DNA of 64,000 bases from Candidatus Kapaibacterium sp. (GCA_028284775.1 JANQRB010000028.1:24548-88547), one strand, 5' to 3'; numbered from the stretch's first letter, positions 1-8,975 are shown. The notes: a model not told the origin generated them from the letters alone. Program-made: numbers and translations.

Positions 1-2
1 GG

Positions 3-1847
3 ATGAATGACTTAGCCTATGCGCTTGGCATGATCGACGTCGAAGAGAGTATAGGTATCAGTCGCAAGGCCATGAAGGTGGCGGAGAATGTCGCATATCG
101 CCGGGGACAGGTAACATCGATGTGGCTGCTCAGCGAAGCCCTGCGCCATTCGGATCGGAACAGGGAGGCGCTGCTGCAGGCGCGTGAGGCCCTCGCACTG
201 GTTCGCACACTCGACGATCGCGAGCTGCAGGCCAGAATTCTCAGTGTCCTTGCGATTCTGCACGAAACCCTGGGCGACAAGGCCGGCGCCCTGGAACACT
301 ACCTGCTGTGTCTGGAATCGTATCGCGCGGCCGACTGCGCCGAGGGAGTACAGTACACGTATCTCAATATCGGCAACTTCTATTTTAAGACCGGCGATGC
401 GCGGAAGGCACGCGAGTATTATAATCATATACTGCAGCAGGGCCAAGACGCGGAAGCTGCGCTGCGCAGTCTGGCGCTGGACGGAATCGGCGGTGTGCTG
501 ACGTCCCTGGAAAACCGGCCGCGCGAAGGACTGCGCTTCCACCGCCAAAGCCTGCGTCTGGCCCAAAGCCTGAAGAATTCCAAAGTTAACCTGTTCATGA
601 TTCTCAGCAATATCGGAACGGCGCTGGTCCGGCTGAAGAACTTTGAAGAAGCCCGAAAACAGCTCTTCACGGCTCTTGAATTGTGTCGCAGGAAGGGACG
701 CGACAGAGACAGTATTATGTGCATCCTTCACATCGGCGAGCTGTATCTGCGCGATCGCGACGAGCCGGACGCCGATGAACTTGCCGAATGTCTGGGTCTG
801 CTGCGGGAAGCGCTGTCAATGGCGCAGTCGATGGGATTTGCGCAGGGCGAGTATCGCACTCGACTCCTGCTGGCCCGGGCGCACAAGCTGAGCGGCGACT
901 TCGAACAGGCGCTGGCGCAACACGAACTGGGCTTCCGGCTTCAGCAGGAGTACAACAGCCGGCAGGCGGAGATCAGCATTCGGAATCTGACAATTCTCCA
1001 CGAGCTGGAATCCATCAGAAGCGCCAGGGACCAGGCCGAAAAAGACAAGGCGCAACTGGAACTTAAAAAAGCGGAGTTAAGTGAAGCGCTCGCAGCTTTG
1101 CAGTCCTTAAACAAACAACTGCTGCGTCTGGACAAAGAGAAAAGCAGCCTGCTGGATGTTGTCGCGCACGAGTTAAAAACTCCCCTGGCGGGCATCAACC
1201 TTGTAGCCGGTATGTTAAATGATCGTCTGGAAGAATTGTCGCCGGGTGCTCTGCGCAGTCAGCTCACCGTCATCGCGGAATCGAGCCGCAGCATGCTCAG
1301 CGCGCTGGGCAGCATGCTGGATGCGCGGGCGATAGAGTCAGGACGCCGCAGCTTCAATCGCCGGCCGGTCGATCTTGTCGCCATCCTGCGAAAGCTCGTC
1401 GAATTGTATGAAGTACCGGCGCTCCGGAAAGGCATCGGCTTTACGAGCCGCTACGCCGTCAGCGAGGCATTCGTGCTGGGCGACCGCCTTGCGTTGACGC
1501 AAGTCTTCGACAATCCGCTTAGCAATGCCGTCAAGTTTTCGTCCGGCGACGCCGTCGTCGCGCTTGAACTCCAAAGGCGGGATAGCTGCTGGCGGGTGGA
1601 AGTTCGCGATTCGGGACCCGGTCTGACAGCCGACGATCGTCGACGCCTCTTCAGCCGCTTTACCCCGCTGAGCGCCTCACCAAGCGGCAGTGAAGAGTCA
1701 AGCGGCCTGGGCCTTTGGATCGCCTACGAGCTCGTGACAACTCTCGGCGGTACGATCGGCTGCGAAAGCCGCAAAGGCAAAGGCGCCTGCTTTTACGTGC
1801 ACTTCCCCATCCGGCACGACCTGGTCCATACGGCGGCGGCCCCTTAG
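3..1847 (+). CDS. TPR-containing sensor histidine kinase (5' truncated)
   Basis: Cytoplasmic histidine kinase. An N-terminal array of TPR-like helices (about residues 1-330) leads through a charged coiled coil (about 335-385) into a HisKA domain. The phospho-accepting His is about residue 389, in VVAHELKTPL. The HATPase domain follows, with an N box near 503 (DNPLSNAVKF), a G1 box near 536 (DSGPGL) and a G2 box SSGLGLW. I see no membrane segment, so the TPRs probably sense a cytoplasmic protein or ligand. The first visible ATG aligns with about residue 25 of the paralogue at 13733-15676, so the real start probably lies outside the window. The stop overlaps by 4 bases the stop of a convergent LuxR response regulator, a plausible but unproven partner. 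Confidence 0.9.
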   Translation: MNDLAYALGMIDVEESIGISRKAMKVAENVAYRRGQVTSMWLLSEALRHSDRNREALLQAREALALVRTLDDRELQARILSVLAILHETLGDKAGALEHYLLCLESYRAADCAEGVQYTYLNIGNFYFKTGDARKAREYYNHILQQGQDAEAALRSLALDGIGGVLTSLENRPREGLRFHRQSLRLAQSLKNSKVNLFMILSNIGTALVRLKNFEEARKQLFTALELCRRKGRDRDSIMCILHIGELYLRDRDEPDADELAECLGLLREALSMAQSMGFAQGEYRTRLLLARAHKLSGDFEQALAQHELGFRLQQEYNSRQAEISIRNLTILHELESIRSARDQAEKDKAQLELKKAELSEALAALQSLNKQLLRLDKEKSSLLDVVAHELKTPLAGINLVAGMLNDRLEELSPGALRSQLTVIAESSRSMLSALGSMLDARAIESGRRSFNRRPVDLVAILRKLVELYEVPALRKGIGFTSRYAVSEAFVLGDRLALTQVFDNPLSNAVKFSSGDAVVALELQRRDSCWRVEVRDSGPGLTADDRRRLFSRFTPLSASPSGSEESSGLGLWIAYELVTTLGGTIGCESRKGKGACFYVHFPIRHDLVHTAAAP

Positions 1848-2476
1848 AGCAGAGCCACGATACCGTGTTTCAGCGCGTAACGCATCAGCTGAGCGTTGTT
1901 GTGCAGTTCGAGCTTTTTGAGCACACTGGCGCGCTGCGCGCTGATTGTTTTGGTACTGCGATGCAATTCCCTGGCTATCTCGCCGACTGTTTTGCCGGCT
2001 GCGATCAGTCCGAAGACCTCGAATTCCCGCTTCGAAAGGCGGAGGTAGCGCTTTGCTTCCTCATCCCTTCCTTCCGCTGCGCCATTCGATCTGCCCGCCG
2101 GTTTCGTCCGCGACGCAGGCCGCAGCACTTCCCTGACAGCGGCGACAAAATCGTCCTTCTCGGCGTTTTTCGGGATGAAGGCCGTGGCGCCGGCATCGAT
2201 AGCGTAGGCGGCATACACATCCGGCCGCAAACCGCTGACGGCGAGAATCGGCAGCAAAGGCAAACGCCTGCGAATACTTGCGATAACATCGATGCCGCTC
2301 ATCTCGGGCAGGTCGAGGTCGATGACCAGCAGATCGAAGCGCTGAGCTTCCAAAAGGTCAAGTGCCTGCACTCCGCTTCGCGCTTCTTCGATCTGGAAAT
2401 CCAGCTCGAAGGATAACACCAGTTTGATACCGTTGAGATATATCGGATGATCTTCGGCAATTAATGCACGTCTCAT
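1844..2476 (-). CDS. NarL/LuxR-family response regulator
   Basis: A 210-residue two-domain response regulator. The receiver domain (about 1-120) shows the acidic pair E8/D9, the phospho-acceptor D53 in VIDLDLPEMSG, and the conserved Lys in FIPKNA near 104. After a linker, a LuxR-type helix-turn-helix (about 145-205) carries LSKREFEVFGLIAAGKT and STKTISAQRASVLKKL. It should bind DNA when phosphorylated. The adjacent TPR histidine kinase is convergent and overlaps it by 4 bases at the stop codons. If they are cognate partners they are therefore not co-transcribed, which is unusual. The ATG at 2476 is the natural start because the receiver begins at once. Confidence 0.93.
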   Translation of the reverse strand: MRRALIAEDHPIYLNGIKLVLSFELDFQIEEARSGVQALDLLEAQRFDLLVIDLDLPEMSGIDVIASIRRRLPLLPILAVSGLRPDVYAAYAIDAGATAFIPKNAEKDDFVAAVREVLRPASRTKPAGRSNGAAEGRDEEAKRYLRLSKREFEVFGLIAAGKTVGEIARELHRSTKTISAQRASVLKKLELHNNAQLMRYALKHGIVALL

Positions 2477-2956
2477 GTTTCGTCCGCCCTTTGTTTGTGA
2501 TCGATGACGGTCTGGCCCACGCTGCGGGAATAATGATGAATCGTACTGCCCGGCCCGGCGCCCCGCATAGAATAGGCGCGGTCCGCAGCTGCTGAAACAA
2601 TCAGGCCAATACGCTTAGCGGCTCACGTTTTTGACATTATCAAAGCAATCAAAGCAGATAACTCTGTCATCTGGCAGATCCGCAATAAACAGGTGCATCC
2701 GGTGTCCGCCCCTGGCAGTGTACTATCCCCGGAGCGGCCCCTGTATGCGAATCCCGCTCTCTCAAGAGGCGCTAAACTAGATTCGCATTGACAGAACATC
2801 AAGACAGAATTCAGAGCACAGCGAAAATTCCTTGCCGCAGTTTTGCAAAGTGATATTTTGCAGCGCCGTAGATTGCCTGTCATCCATTTAACTGCGGCAG
2901 CTCGCCTGGCGGCGCAGGTCTGATAGTGAGTTAAGCAAGCTAAACAGCAGGTCCAG
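2477..2956. other. Intergenic region between divergent genes
   Basis: A gap of about 480 bases separates the response regulator start from the APH-like gene start, which are divergent. I see no open reading frame with a credible protein, no strong hairpin and no repeat. It presumably carries the promoters of both neighbours. Confidence 0.5.
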
Positions 2957-3883
2957 ATGTCTCGGAACCCATGGGATAATGATCGAGATCTTAGCCTCGA
3001 TCTCGTCGCGTCGCTGCTGCGGCGGCAGTTTCCATCCTTTGACGATCCGCGCCCGCGCTTCTTCGGCGCCGGCTGGGATTTTGAAATGTTTCTCGTGAAT
3101 GAGACCTGCCTGTTTCGTTTCCCCAAGCGCCGGGACAGTGTGCGGCGCCTGGAGCTTGAAACGGCATTTCTCGCGGAATTTGCAGCGGACGCTCCGCTTG
3201 CCGTTCCCGCGTACAATTTTCATGGTCAGGCGAACGAACTCTTTCCCTATCCCTTTGCGGGCTATGCCTTGATACCGGGTCGGCCGGCAATGGGCTATGA
3301 CCTACCCGCAGAGATGATGGCAGATGCCGGACACCGTATCGGCTCCTTCCTGCGCTGTCTGCACGCGCTCGACAGCGATTGGGGCCGCGAGCTCGGCATC
3401 GATGAAAACGACCAGTATTACACTTTCACGAGCTATCGGCAGGGGGCAGTAAAGGAACTCGAAGAGTTACGGGCGGGCATTGGCAAAGATCTGCTTGACG
3501 CCGCGCATCATTTTTTCCGAGAGGACGCCGCGCTGCCCGCCGAGTTCCGTGGCCGCCTGCGCATCCTTCACAACGACCTCGGACCGGAACATATTCTTGT
3601 GAATACCGCAGACAATTCGATCAGCGGTATCATCGACTGGGGCGACCTTGCCATTGGCGATCCGGCGCTTGACTTCGCCGGTCTCTATATGTGGCAGGGC
3701 GCGCCGCTCGTGACGGCGGCGCTGGAGACCTATGGCGACCTCAGCGATGACGCCATGTGGCAGCGTATCCGCTACTATGCCTGCCAGGCCGCCGTCCGAA
3801 TGACATGGTATGGTCAGCAGACCGACAAACAGGACTATTTCAACGCCGGCGAAAAGGCATTGCGGCGAATTCTGGCCGCATGA
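2957..3883 (+). CDS. Aminoglycoside/macrolide phosphotransferase-family kinase
   Basis: A 308-residue APH/ChoK-fold protein. The N-lobe includes GAGWDFEMFLVNE and a RFPKR lysine motif. The catalytic loop reads HNDLGPEHILVN (about residues 211-222), with Asp as catalytic base, and is followed by the metal-binding IIDWGDLAIGDPALDFA. The family transfers phosphate to small molecules such as macrolides, aminoglycosides or metabolites. The substrate cannot be told from sequence, and resistance is only one possibility. The usual HGD is HND and the loop Asn is His. A paralogue with the same FGAGWD and IDWGD signatures lies at 33348-34268. The gene stands alone. Confidence 0.85.
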   Translation: MSRNPWDNDRDLSLDLVASLLRRQFPSFDDPRPRFFGAGWDFEMFLVNETCLFRFPKRRDSVRRLELETAFLAEFAADAPLAVPAYNFHGQANELFPYPFAGYALIPGRPAMGYDLPAEMMADAGHRIGSFLRCLHALDSDWGRELGIDENDQYYTFTSYRQGAVKELEELRAGIGKDLLDAAHHFFREDAALPAEFRGRLRILHNDLGPEHILVNTADNSISGIIDWGDLAIGDPALDFAGLYMWQGAPLVTAALETYGDLSDDAMWQRIRYYACQAAVRMTWYGQQTDKQDYFNAGEKALRRILAA

Positions 3884-3975
3884 TCCGCAGGCTTCCGCGA
3901 GCCGGCGAATAATCAAGGCTGAGCCTGACAAGGCTCACACATTAAACAGCTCATTAATGCAATCGGAATTCAGCA

Positions 3976-4449
3976 ATGAAGAACTACACTATTCAAAAGC
4001 GCGATGAGTTTGCGATGATCGGTATCAGCGTTCGCACCTCCAATCGCGACAATCAGGCCGGCAAGGATATCTCAGCTCTTTTCCAACGCTTCTTCGCCGA
4101 AGGAATCATGGAAAAAATTCCCGGGCGACTCAGCGACGATATTATCAATTTGTATTACGACTATGCCGGCGATCATACCGATCCTTACACGGTCCTGGTC
4201 GGCTGCCGCGTGTCGAGTCTTGATGATCTACCGGCGGGTCTGACGGGCCACAAGGTTGCCGGCGGTTCATTTGCGGTTTACACGCCTAAGGGCGATATGC
4301 CGGACATTATCATCAACACCTGGCAGGAAGTGTGGCAAACGGAGGAGTACCAACGCAGCTATCAGGGCGACTACGACATTTACGGGCCAAAAGCGATGGA
4401 TCCCGATATGCCCGAAGTTGAAATATGTGTCGGCATCAAGAAAGCATAA
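3976..4449 (+). CDS. GyrI-like/AraC effector-binding domain protein
   Basis: A 157-residue single-domain protein resembling the GyrI-like small-molecule-binding fold (AraC E-binding, as in SbmC and integron Cass2). It begins MKNYTIQKRDEF, contains the LPAGLTGHKVAGGSFAVYT stretch typical of the second half-repeat, and ends with an acidic PEVEICVGI strand. There is no DNA-binding domain, so it probably works as a free ligand-binding or sequestering protein. It lies about 90 bases after the APH-like gene on the same strand and could be co-transcribed with it. The ligand is unknown. Confidence 0.75.
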   Translation: MKNYTIQKRDEFAMIGISVRTSNRDNQAGKDISALFQRFFAEGIMEKIPGRLSDDIINLYYDYAGDHTDPYTVLVGCRVSSLDDLPAGLTGHKVAGGSFAVYTPKGDMPDIIINTWQEVWQTEEYQRSYQGDYDIYGPKAMDPDMPEVEICVGIKKA

Positions 4450-4828
4450 TCCGAAGCCTGAGGCAGGCGGCGGCCCGGCTCAGGCAATGCCGCTCTAAAG
4501 CGCGATTGCGCTAGACCATCAGACGCAAAAAATTGTTTAACGACACTTGTGCTTTGTCAACCAGGTAATTTTCAAGTCCTCCTCTTTTTTGAAAGAAGGG
4601 CCAGGGGAGTTAAGAAGTCCTTAAATACTCATAACCCCTCCTCGTTCGGCGCTCAGTCCGCGCCTCACCCCCTTAGCTCAAGGGGAGCTGCAACTATCAA
4701 TATTTTGATTGACACAGCAATAGTTTCAACTTCCGCTTGTCGTCCTTCTCTGGGGGCTGACAATGTCATTACGTTGACTTCGATTGTTTAATAATACTCA
4801 ATAAAGATTAATCGCCGAAGGACAAAGT
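4450..4828. other. Intergenic region with hairpin-rich repeat-like element
   Basis: About 380 bases without a gene. The central part (about 4570-4690) has alternating C-rich and G-rich blocks and looks like a dispersed non-coding repeat of the type found between genes in many Bacteroidota. The clearest element is the hairpin listed separately at 4669-4685. Confidence 0.5.
4669..4685 (+). repeat. Inverted repeat within a dispersed-repeat-like block
   Basis: The arms CCCCTT (4669-4674) and AAGGGG (4680-4685) flank the loop AGCTC. The loop plus the next bases (AGCTC at 4675-4679, GAGCT at 4685-4689) forms a second, overlapping inverted repeat. No strong T-tract follows, so it is unlikely to be a simple terminator. 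Confidence 0.5.
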
Positions 4829-5260
4829 TTGTTTATGAATACTTCTGGTTCAAAGGATCGTCCGTGGACGATCGTCGACCTCAATTACCTGAGCTTTTAT
4901 GTCAGGGATTATGACGCCGCCCTGTTGTTTTATACGGACATTTTCGGTGAAGCGGAGTGTAAAGAAGGTAGTAATGAAGGCCGAATCAGAGGCTGGCGCA
5001 TGGGCCGTACCTGGCTGACCCTGTTTCCGGGCTCGGCGGGTGTTAACAAAGACGGCAATCCCTCGAACGCGGAATTCGCCATCCAACTGGCGGCGCCGGA
5101 TCAGGTGGATGCACTCTACCAAACATTCATAGACGCCGGTGCCAGATCGGTATGGCTGCCCGAAGACACGGAGATGTACGAGCCTATGCGTTTCGCCGCG
5201 GTCGACGATCCTTTCGGCATACGGATTGACTTCTATTGTCCTTTAACAAAGAAGGATTGA
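4829..5260 (+). CDS. VOC-superfamily (glyoxalase/bleomycin resistance) protein
   Basis: A 143-residue vicinal-oxygen-chelate fold protein. The first beta-alpha-beta module starts LNYLSFYVRDYDAALLFYTDIFGEA. The second module ends in the usual DPFGIRIDFYCP. Enzymes of this fold are metal-dependent lyases, dioxygenases or drug-binding proteins, and the substrate is not evident here. The start is either TTG at 4829, 8 bases after an AAGG, or ATG at 4835. I take the TTG because of its spacing. It begins a same-strand run with the PEP-mutase-like and NTF2-like genes (gaps of about 40 and 30 bases), probably an operon. Confidence 0.82.
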   Translation: MFMNTSGSKDRPWTIVDLNYLSFYVRDYDAALLFYTDIFGEAECKEGSNEGRIRGWRMGRTWLTLFPGSAGVNKDGNPSNAEFAIQLAAPDQVDALYQTFIDAGARSVWLPEDTEMYEPMRFAAVDDPFGIRIDFYCPLTKKD

Positions 5261-5302
5261 GCGTCGAGAGGGAATCAAGTCGAATCTAAAAAGGAACATC
5301 TC

Positions 5303-6172
5303 ATGCAAGATGCGCAAAGGGAAAAAGCCGCGCAGTTTCTGCGTTTGCACCACGACAGTGAAATCCTGGTGCTGCTCAACGCCTGGGACGTGGCCAGCGC
5401 TCGCATTATCGAGGCTTCGGGCGCCAGGGCAGTTGCAACCAGCAGTATGGGCGTTTCGGCGGCGCTCGGCTACCCGGATGAACAAACTATCCCCCTGACG
5501 GAAATGGTCGATGCCGTCGGACGCATGGCGAAGGCGCTTAGGATCCCCCTCTCGGCGGATATGGAAGCAGGCTACGGCAGCGATCCCGCAGAGGTCGTCG
5601 AAGCCATCGGGCGGATTATCGCCGTGGGCGCAATCGGGATTAACATCGAAGACGGAACCGGCGACCCCGCCGCACCGCTGATCGAGACATCCCGCCTTTG
5701 CGAACGGATTCGCGCCATCCGCGCCGCCAGCGCTGAAAAGCTGCACCTGGTGATTAACGCCCGCACGGACGTCTACCTGGCCTCCGTCGGCGACGAAGGC
5801 AGGCGTCTGGCGCATACGATCGAGCGCGGCAATGCCTACCGCGAGGCCGGGGCCGATTGTGTCTTTGTGCCGGGAGGGTTGTCGCGGGAAACGATCGCCA
5901 CGCTGGTACGCGAAATTGATGCACCCATCAACGTTGTTGCCAACCCGGCCATTTCGCGGCCTGTCGTGCCGGGCGTTCCCGAGCTGCAAGACCTTGGCGT
6001 CGCGCGCGTATCCGTCGGCTCGGGCCTGATGCGCGCCGCGCTGCAATTCACGCGCCGCGCCGTCCGCGAAGTTCTCAACAAAGGCAGCTACACGCTGATG
6101 GCCGGCGAGCTCGGCGCGGATGACGCCGAAGAGTCTTACGACATGGCTATCGGCCGATTCACAAGCAATTAG
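5303..6172 (+). CDS. Isocitrate lyase/PEP mutase superfamily enzyme
   Basis: A 289-residue TIM-barrel protein of the PEP mutase/isocitrate lyase superfamily. Characteristic pieces are LLNAWDVASARIIEASG near the N-terminus, SADMEAGYG (about 84-92, Mg2+-binding Asp) and INIEDG (about 113-118). The KKCGH catalytic loop of true isocitrate lyases is not visible, nor is a clear phosphonomutase gating loop. This matches the common oxaloacetate-decarboxylase-like or 2,3-dimethylmalate-lyase-like bacterial subgroup, and the exact reaction is unknown. The ATG at 5303 follows an AAAAGGAAC ribosome site. Middle gene of a probable three-gene operon (VOC, this gene, NTF2-like). Confidence 0.87.
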   Translation: MQDAQREKAAQFLRLHHDSEILVLLNAWDVASARIIEASGARAVATSSMGVSAALGYPDEQTIPLTEMVDAVGRMAKALRIPLSADMEAGYGSDPAEVVEAIGRIIAVGAIGINIEDGTGDPAAPLIETSRLCERIRAIRAASAEKLHLVINARTDVYLASVGDEGRRLAHTIERGNAYREAGADCVFVPGGLSRETIATLVREIDAPINVVANPAISRPVVPGVPELQDLGVARVSVGSGLMRAALQFTRRAVREVLNKGSYTLMAGELGADDAEESYDMAIGRFTSN

Positions 6173-6202
6173 AGGTTTTCCACCAATAACAAGGTGACAA
6201 TC

Positions 6203-6592
6203 GTGAGCGACACTCCCCAGCCTATCCGGCAAATCACTGCAATCGTGAACGCCATCAACAATGCGTGGCTGAAAGATCAAAGCGAGGAGCTGGCTCGCTA
6301 TTTTCACGAAGAGATCGTTATCGTCGCGCCGGGCTTTATGCAGCGTTCCGAGGGACGGGCGGCCTGCATCCAAAGCTACCGGGATTTTAACCGGCAGGCG
6401 CGGATTCATAGCTTCAGCTCTACGGAATGTACGGTTGACCAATGGGATTCGACGGCCGTCGCCACCAGCGAATTCACCATCGCTTACGAAATGAACGGTC
6501 AGCGCTATGACGAGAAGGGACGCGACCTGATCGTCTTTGCACGAGCAAATGACAGCTGGTTGGCGGTCTGGCGTACGATTCTGAATATTTGA
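6203..6592 (+). CDS. NTF2-like / SnoaL-type protein
   Basis: A protein of about 129 residues with the cone-shaped alpha+beta fold of the NTF2/ketosteroid isomerase superfamily. It has an N-terminal helix (QITAIVNAINNAWLKDQSEE), then LARYFHEEIVIVAPGF, and closes with a strand pair ending WLAVWRTILNI. Members are isomerases, cyclases or unknown small-molecule binders. I chose GTG 6203 because an AAGG lies 8 bases upstream. An in-frame GTG at 6194 would overlap that ribosome site. It is probably the last gene of the operon with the PEP-mutase-like enzyme. Confidence 0.75.
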   Translation: MSDTPQPIRQITAIVNAINNAWLKDQSEELARYFHEEIVIVAPGFMQRSEGRAACIQSYRDFNRQARIHSFSSTECTVDQWDSTAVATSEFTIAYEMNGQRYDEKGRDLIVFARANDSWLAVWRTILNI

Positions 6593-6845
6593 TTTACTCA
6601 TTCTGCCGTTTCGCGCAGTGGCGGGAGTTGCATCAGGCCGGGCGGGTAGTCGACCTCAGTCTACCTGGGTAGTAGTTTTCCACAAAATGTGGATAATGCT
6701 CTGTTCGGCTGGGGGCATTAACGATAGTGCAACAAATTGATGACGAGATTTAACATCTTTATCAAGGTCCGGCGAATTTTGTCCGCAGCGGCACATTGCC
6801 GGATATTGCGCAATCAGATGATGACGACAAAGCAGGAAGATTTTA

Positions 6846-7949
6846 ATGAATAAGCATCCGGCACATCGAATGCGGCGAAGGGCCGCCCTGAGTATCTCAA
6901 TCACCTCCGTGCTGCTCCTCGGCTTCATTCTCTGCCTCGCTCCGGCGGTGTTATCAGGGGGCCCCGCGTTCAGCGCCGTCAAGCCGGCACTATCCGAGGA
7001 GGAGCCCGACAGTACCCTGGCAAAACTTCGGCGGCAGGCCATCGCACTCCGGCCTCTGCTGCGCAGTTCGCTGGCCATCGAGATGCTCGCGGCGGTGCCG
7101 GCACTGCCGGCGGTATCGGCGCCGCGCCGCATTTACTACCGACGGGATCCGCGTGCCGCCCTCAACGCGACGGAGTGGCAAGGGCTCTCGTCCGATGAAC
7201 GCCAGACCTGGCAACACAAGGACTTCGACGCCGCATATTACTACTTCACCCGCTACGGGACGCCCCTGGCCTCGCTGCGGGCCTTCGACCTCGTGGGACA
7301 GGCGGGTCTGACACAGGCGCGCGGAGCTAAAGTGCTTGAATTCGGCTTCGGCTCGATCGGCCAGCTGCGGCTGCTGGCCAGTCTGGGCGCGGAGGTTCAC
7401 GGCATCGAAGTCGACCCTGTGCTGCGAGCCCTGTACAGTCAGCCGAACGATACGGGACGAATCCAGCCGGCCCCCTCCTCTCCCCACGGGATACCCGGCT
7501 ACCTGCAATTACACTTCGGCCGCTTTCCGGCGGAAGCGCCGCTCGTCCGTGAAGTGGGCCAGGATTACGATTTGTTTATCGCGAAAAACACGCTCAAACG
7601 CGGCTACATTCATCCGGCCAGAGAGGTGGACCCGCGCATGCTGATCCAACTCGGCGTAGACGACAGCATCTTCGTCCGGCGACTCTATCTAATCCTCAAG
7701 CCGGGTGGTTTTGCCATAATCTACAATCTCAGTCCGGCGCCCGCCAAGGATGACGAAGACTATATCCCCTGGGCCGACGGACGCTGTCCATTCGATCGGG
7801 AGCTGCTCGAAAGAGTCGGATTTAGCGTGCTCGCCTATGACAAAGATGATTCGGAGTTCGCGCGTAGGATGGGCCGCGCGCTCGGCTGGGCTGAGGCGAT
7901 GGACCTGGAGAATGATCTATTTGGCACCCTGACCCTGCTGCGGCGTTAA
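6846..7949 (+). CDS. Exported class I methyltransferase-fold protein
   Basis: A 367-residue protein. The N-terminus has a basic segment (MNKHPAHRMRRRAAL) and one hydrophobic stretch (about 15-38), which reads as a signal peptide or membrane anchor. The soluble part contains a Rossmann methyltransferase core: motif I VLEFGFGSIGQ (about 165-175), an acidic end of strand 2 in GIEVDP, a later DLFIAKNT strand and an LKPGGF turn (about 286-291), which is typical of class I SAM enzymes. SAM is not known to be available outside the cytoplasm, so either the catalytic domain faces inward on a membrane anchor or the fold has another role. The AGGA 8 bases before the ATG supports the start. It stands alone. 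Confidence 0.7.
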   Translation: MNKHPAHRMRRRAALSISITSVLLLGFILCLAPAVLSGGPAFSAVKPALSEEEPDSTLAKLRRQAIALRPLLRSSLAIEMLAAVPALPAVSAPRRIYYRRDPRAALNATEWQGLSSDERQTWQHKDFDAAYYYFTRYGTPLASLRAFDLVGQAGLTQARGAKVLEFGFGSIGQLRLLASLGAEVHGIEVDPVLRALYSQPNDTGRIQPAPSSPHGIPGYLQLHFGRFPAEAPLVREVGQDYDLFIAKNTLKRGYIHPAREVDPRMLIQLGVDDSIFVRRLYLILKPGGFAIIYNLSPAPAKDDEDYIPWADGRCPFDRELLERVGFSVLAYDKDDSEFARRMGRALGWAEAMDLENDLFGTLTLLRR

Positions 7950-8078
7950 GTGTCCGGTGGTTGATCCCGAGTATATCTCAGACAGTCCGACTTGGGGGAT
8001 TAATTTGTCTTGTGATCGCCGGCCCCTCGCTGCCATTCGAGCGGAATGCCATCGAGCAAGACCAGTAGTGTTTGTGCT

Positions 8079-8975
8079 TTAAACTTCTGCCGCCGTGTCA
8101 GCGGCCCTTCCCCCGGGCCGTTCCGCGGGGCTACGCTCTTCCACCTCGCGCATTGACAGCGCCAGAGCGCCCGTTTCGGCCCACTCATTAACTACGGGCG
8201 GCGCAAAACCGATATCCTCCGTCATAGCCTGTTTAAGTTCGGCCGCCGCCAGTTTTTGTGTTAAAAGGCCCTCGGCTGTTTTCACATAGCGCATGTGGCC
8301 GCTCAGCACCCGCACCTCGCCGGGGCGATTGCGCCGTGCATACAGACGGTGATTAAAGGGACCAGCCGTGCGCGAGTGTTCATAGCGGGCGTGGTAGAAG
8401 GCTCCGTCAACAGGATCATCCAGCAGTCGGCAGCGTACCAGCTCTTCCAGGGGCAGGGACTCGAAGCGAACGAGCCAGGTGCCGTCAAGCGGCTCGATTT
8501 CCCGACGCATCAAAGCAGAGCGCGTTTCGACCGGGCTTGCTTCCAGCAGCAGTGGGTCGATTGTTAATATCGATGAATCGAGCAGCCATTCGCCGGCCTT
8601 CAGACTCGCTTTAACGCTGCCGTGATTGCGTTCGCCGGTATCGTGAATCGAAGCGGCCACGCGACGAACGTGAAAACCACAGGATGCAAACAACGAATAC
8701 AGAGCGTTGCTCGATGGCCAGCAGGTTCCGCCGGTGCCTCGATTCAACCACGCCTCGAAAAAATCAGCGGCGTCGCTTCCCGGCAATGCGCCGTCGGCAG
8801 CGCTGAGCATGGCCGTCATTTTGCGAAGGTTATCAAAGGGCACCTGATAACACCAGGCGCCGTACAACTGCCGCAGCCCCTGTTCATCCGGATAGGGGAC
8901 TCCGGACAGGCCAAGTTTCTCCAACACCCGGTCACGCAGGTCTTCCGACAAATCAGCATTCATTGCTTCAGCCAT
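8079..8975 (-). CDS. Arylamine N-acetyltransferase family protein
   Basis: A 298-residue NAT-superfamily enzyme that would transfer acetyl groups from CoA to arylamines, hydrazines or related substrates. The catalytic triad is visible: C85 in RGTGGTCWPSSNAL, H118 in ERNHGSV and D133 in EWLLDSSI. The His-to-Asp spacing of 15 is classical. The N-terminal helices contain YQVPFDNLRK, the family's VPFEN-like motif. The usual Glu near the active Cys is Pro, and the sequence is divergent, so it may act on a natural product rather than classical arylamines. The ATG at 8975 lies close to the end of an antiporter remnant on the same strand. Confidence 0.82.
   Translation of the reverse strand: MAEAMNADLSEDLRDRVLEKLGLSGVPYPDEQGLRQLYGAWCYQVPFDNLRKMTAMLSAADGALPGSDAADFFEAWLNRGTGGTCWPSSNALYSLFASCGFHVRRVAASIHDTGERNHGSVKASLKAGEWLLDSSILTIDPLLLEASPVETRSALMRREIEPLDGTWLVRFESLPLEELVRCRLLDDPVDGAFYHARYEHSRTAGPFNHRLYARRNRPGEVRVLSGHMRYVKTAEGLLTQKLAAAELKQAMTEDIGFAPPVVNEWAETGALALSMREVEERSPAERPGGRAADTAAEV

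Noticed and set aside
1715..2416. 233-codon plus-strand frame
   Set aside because: It overlaps the convergent kinase end and runs antisense to the response regulator, with no recognisable protein.
5243..6601. 452-codon minus-strand frame
   Set aside because: It runs antisense to the PEP-mutase-like and NTF2-like genes, is rich in His/Arg/Asp typical of antisense frames, and has no domain.
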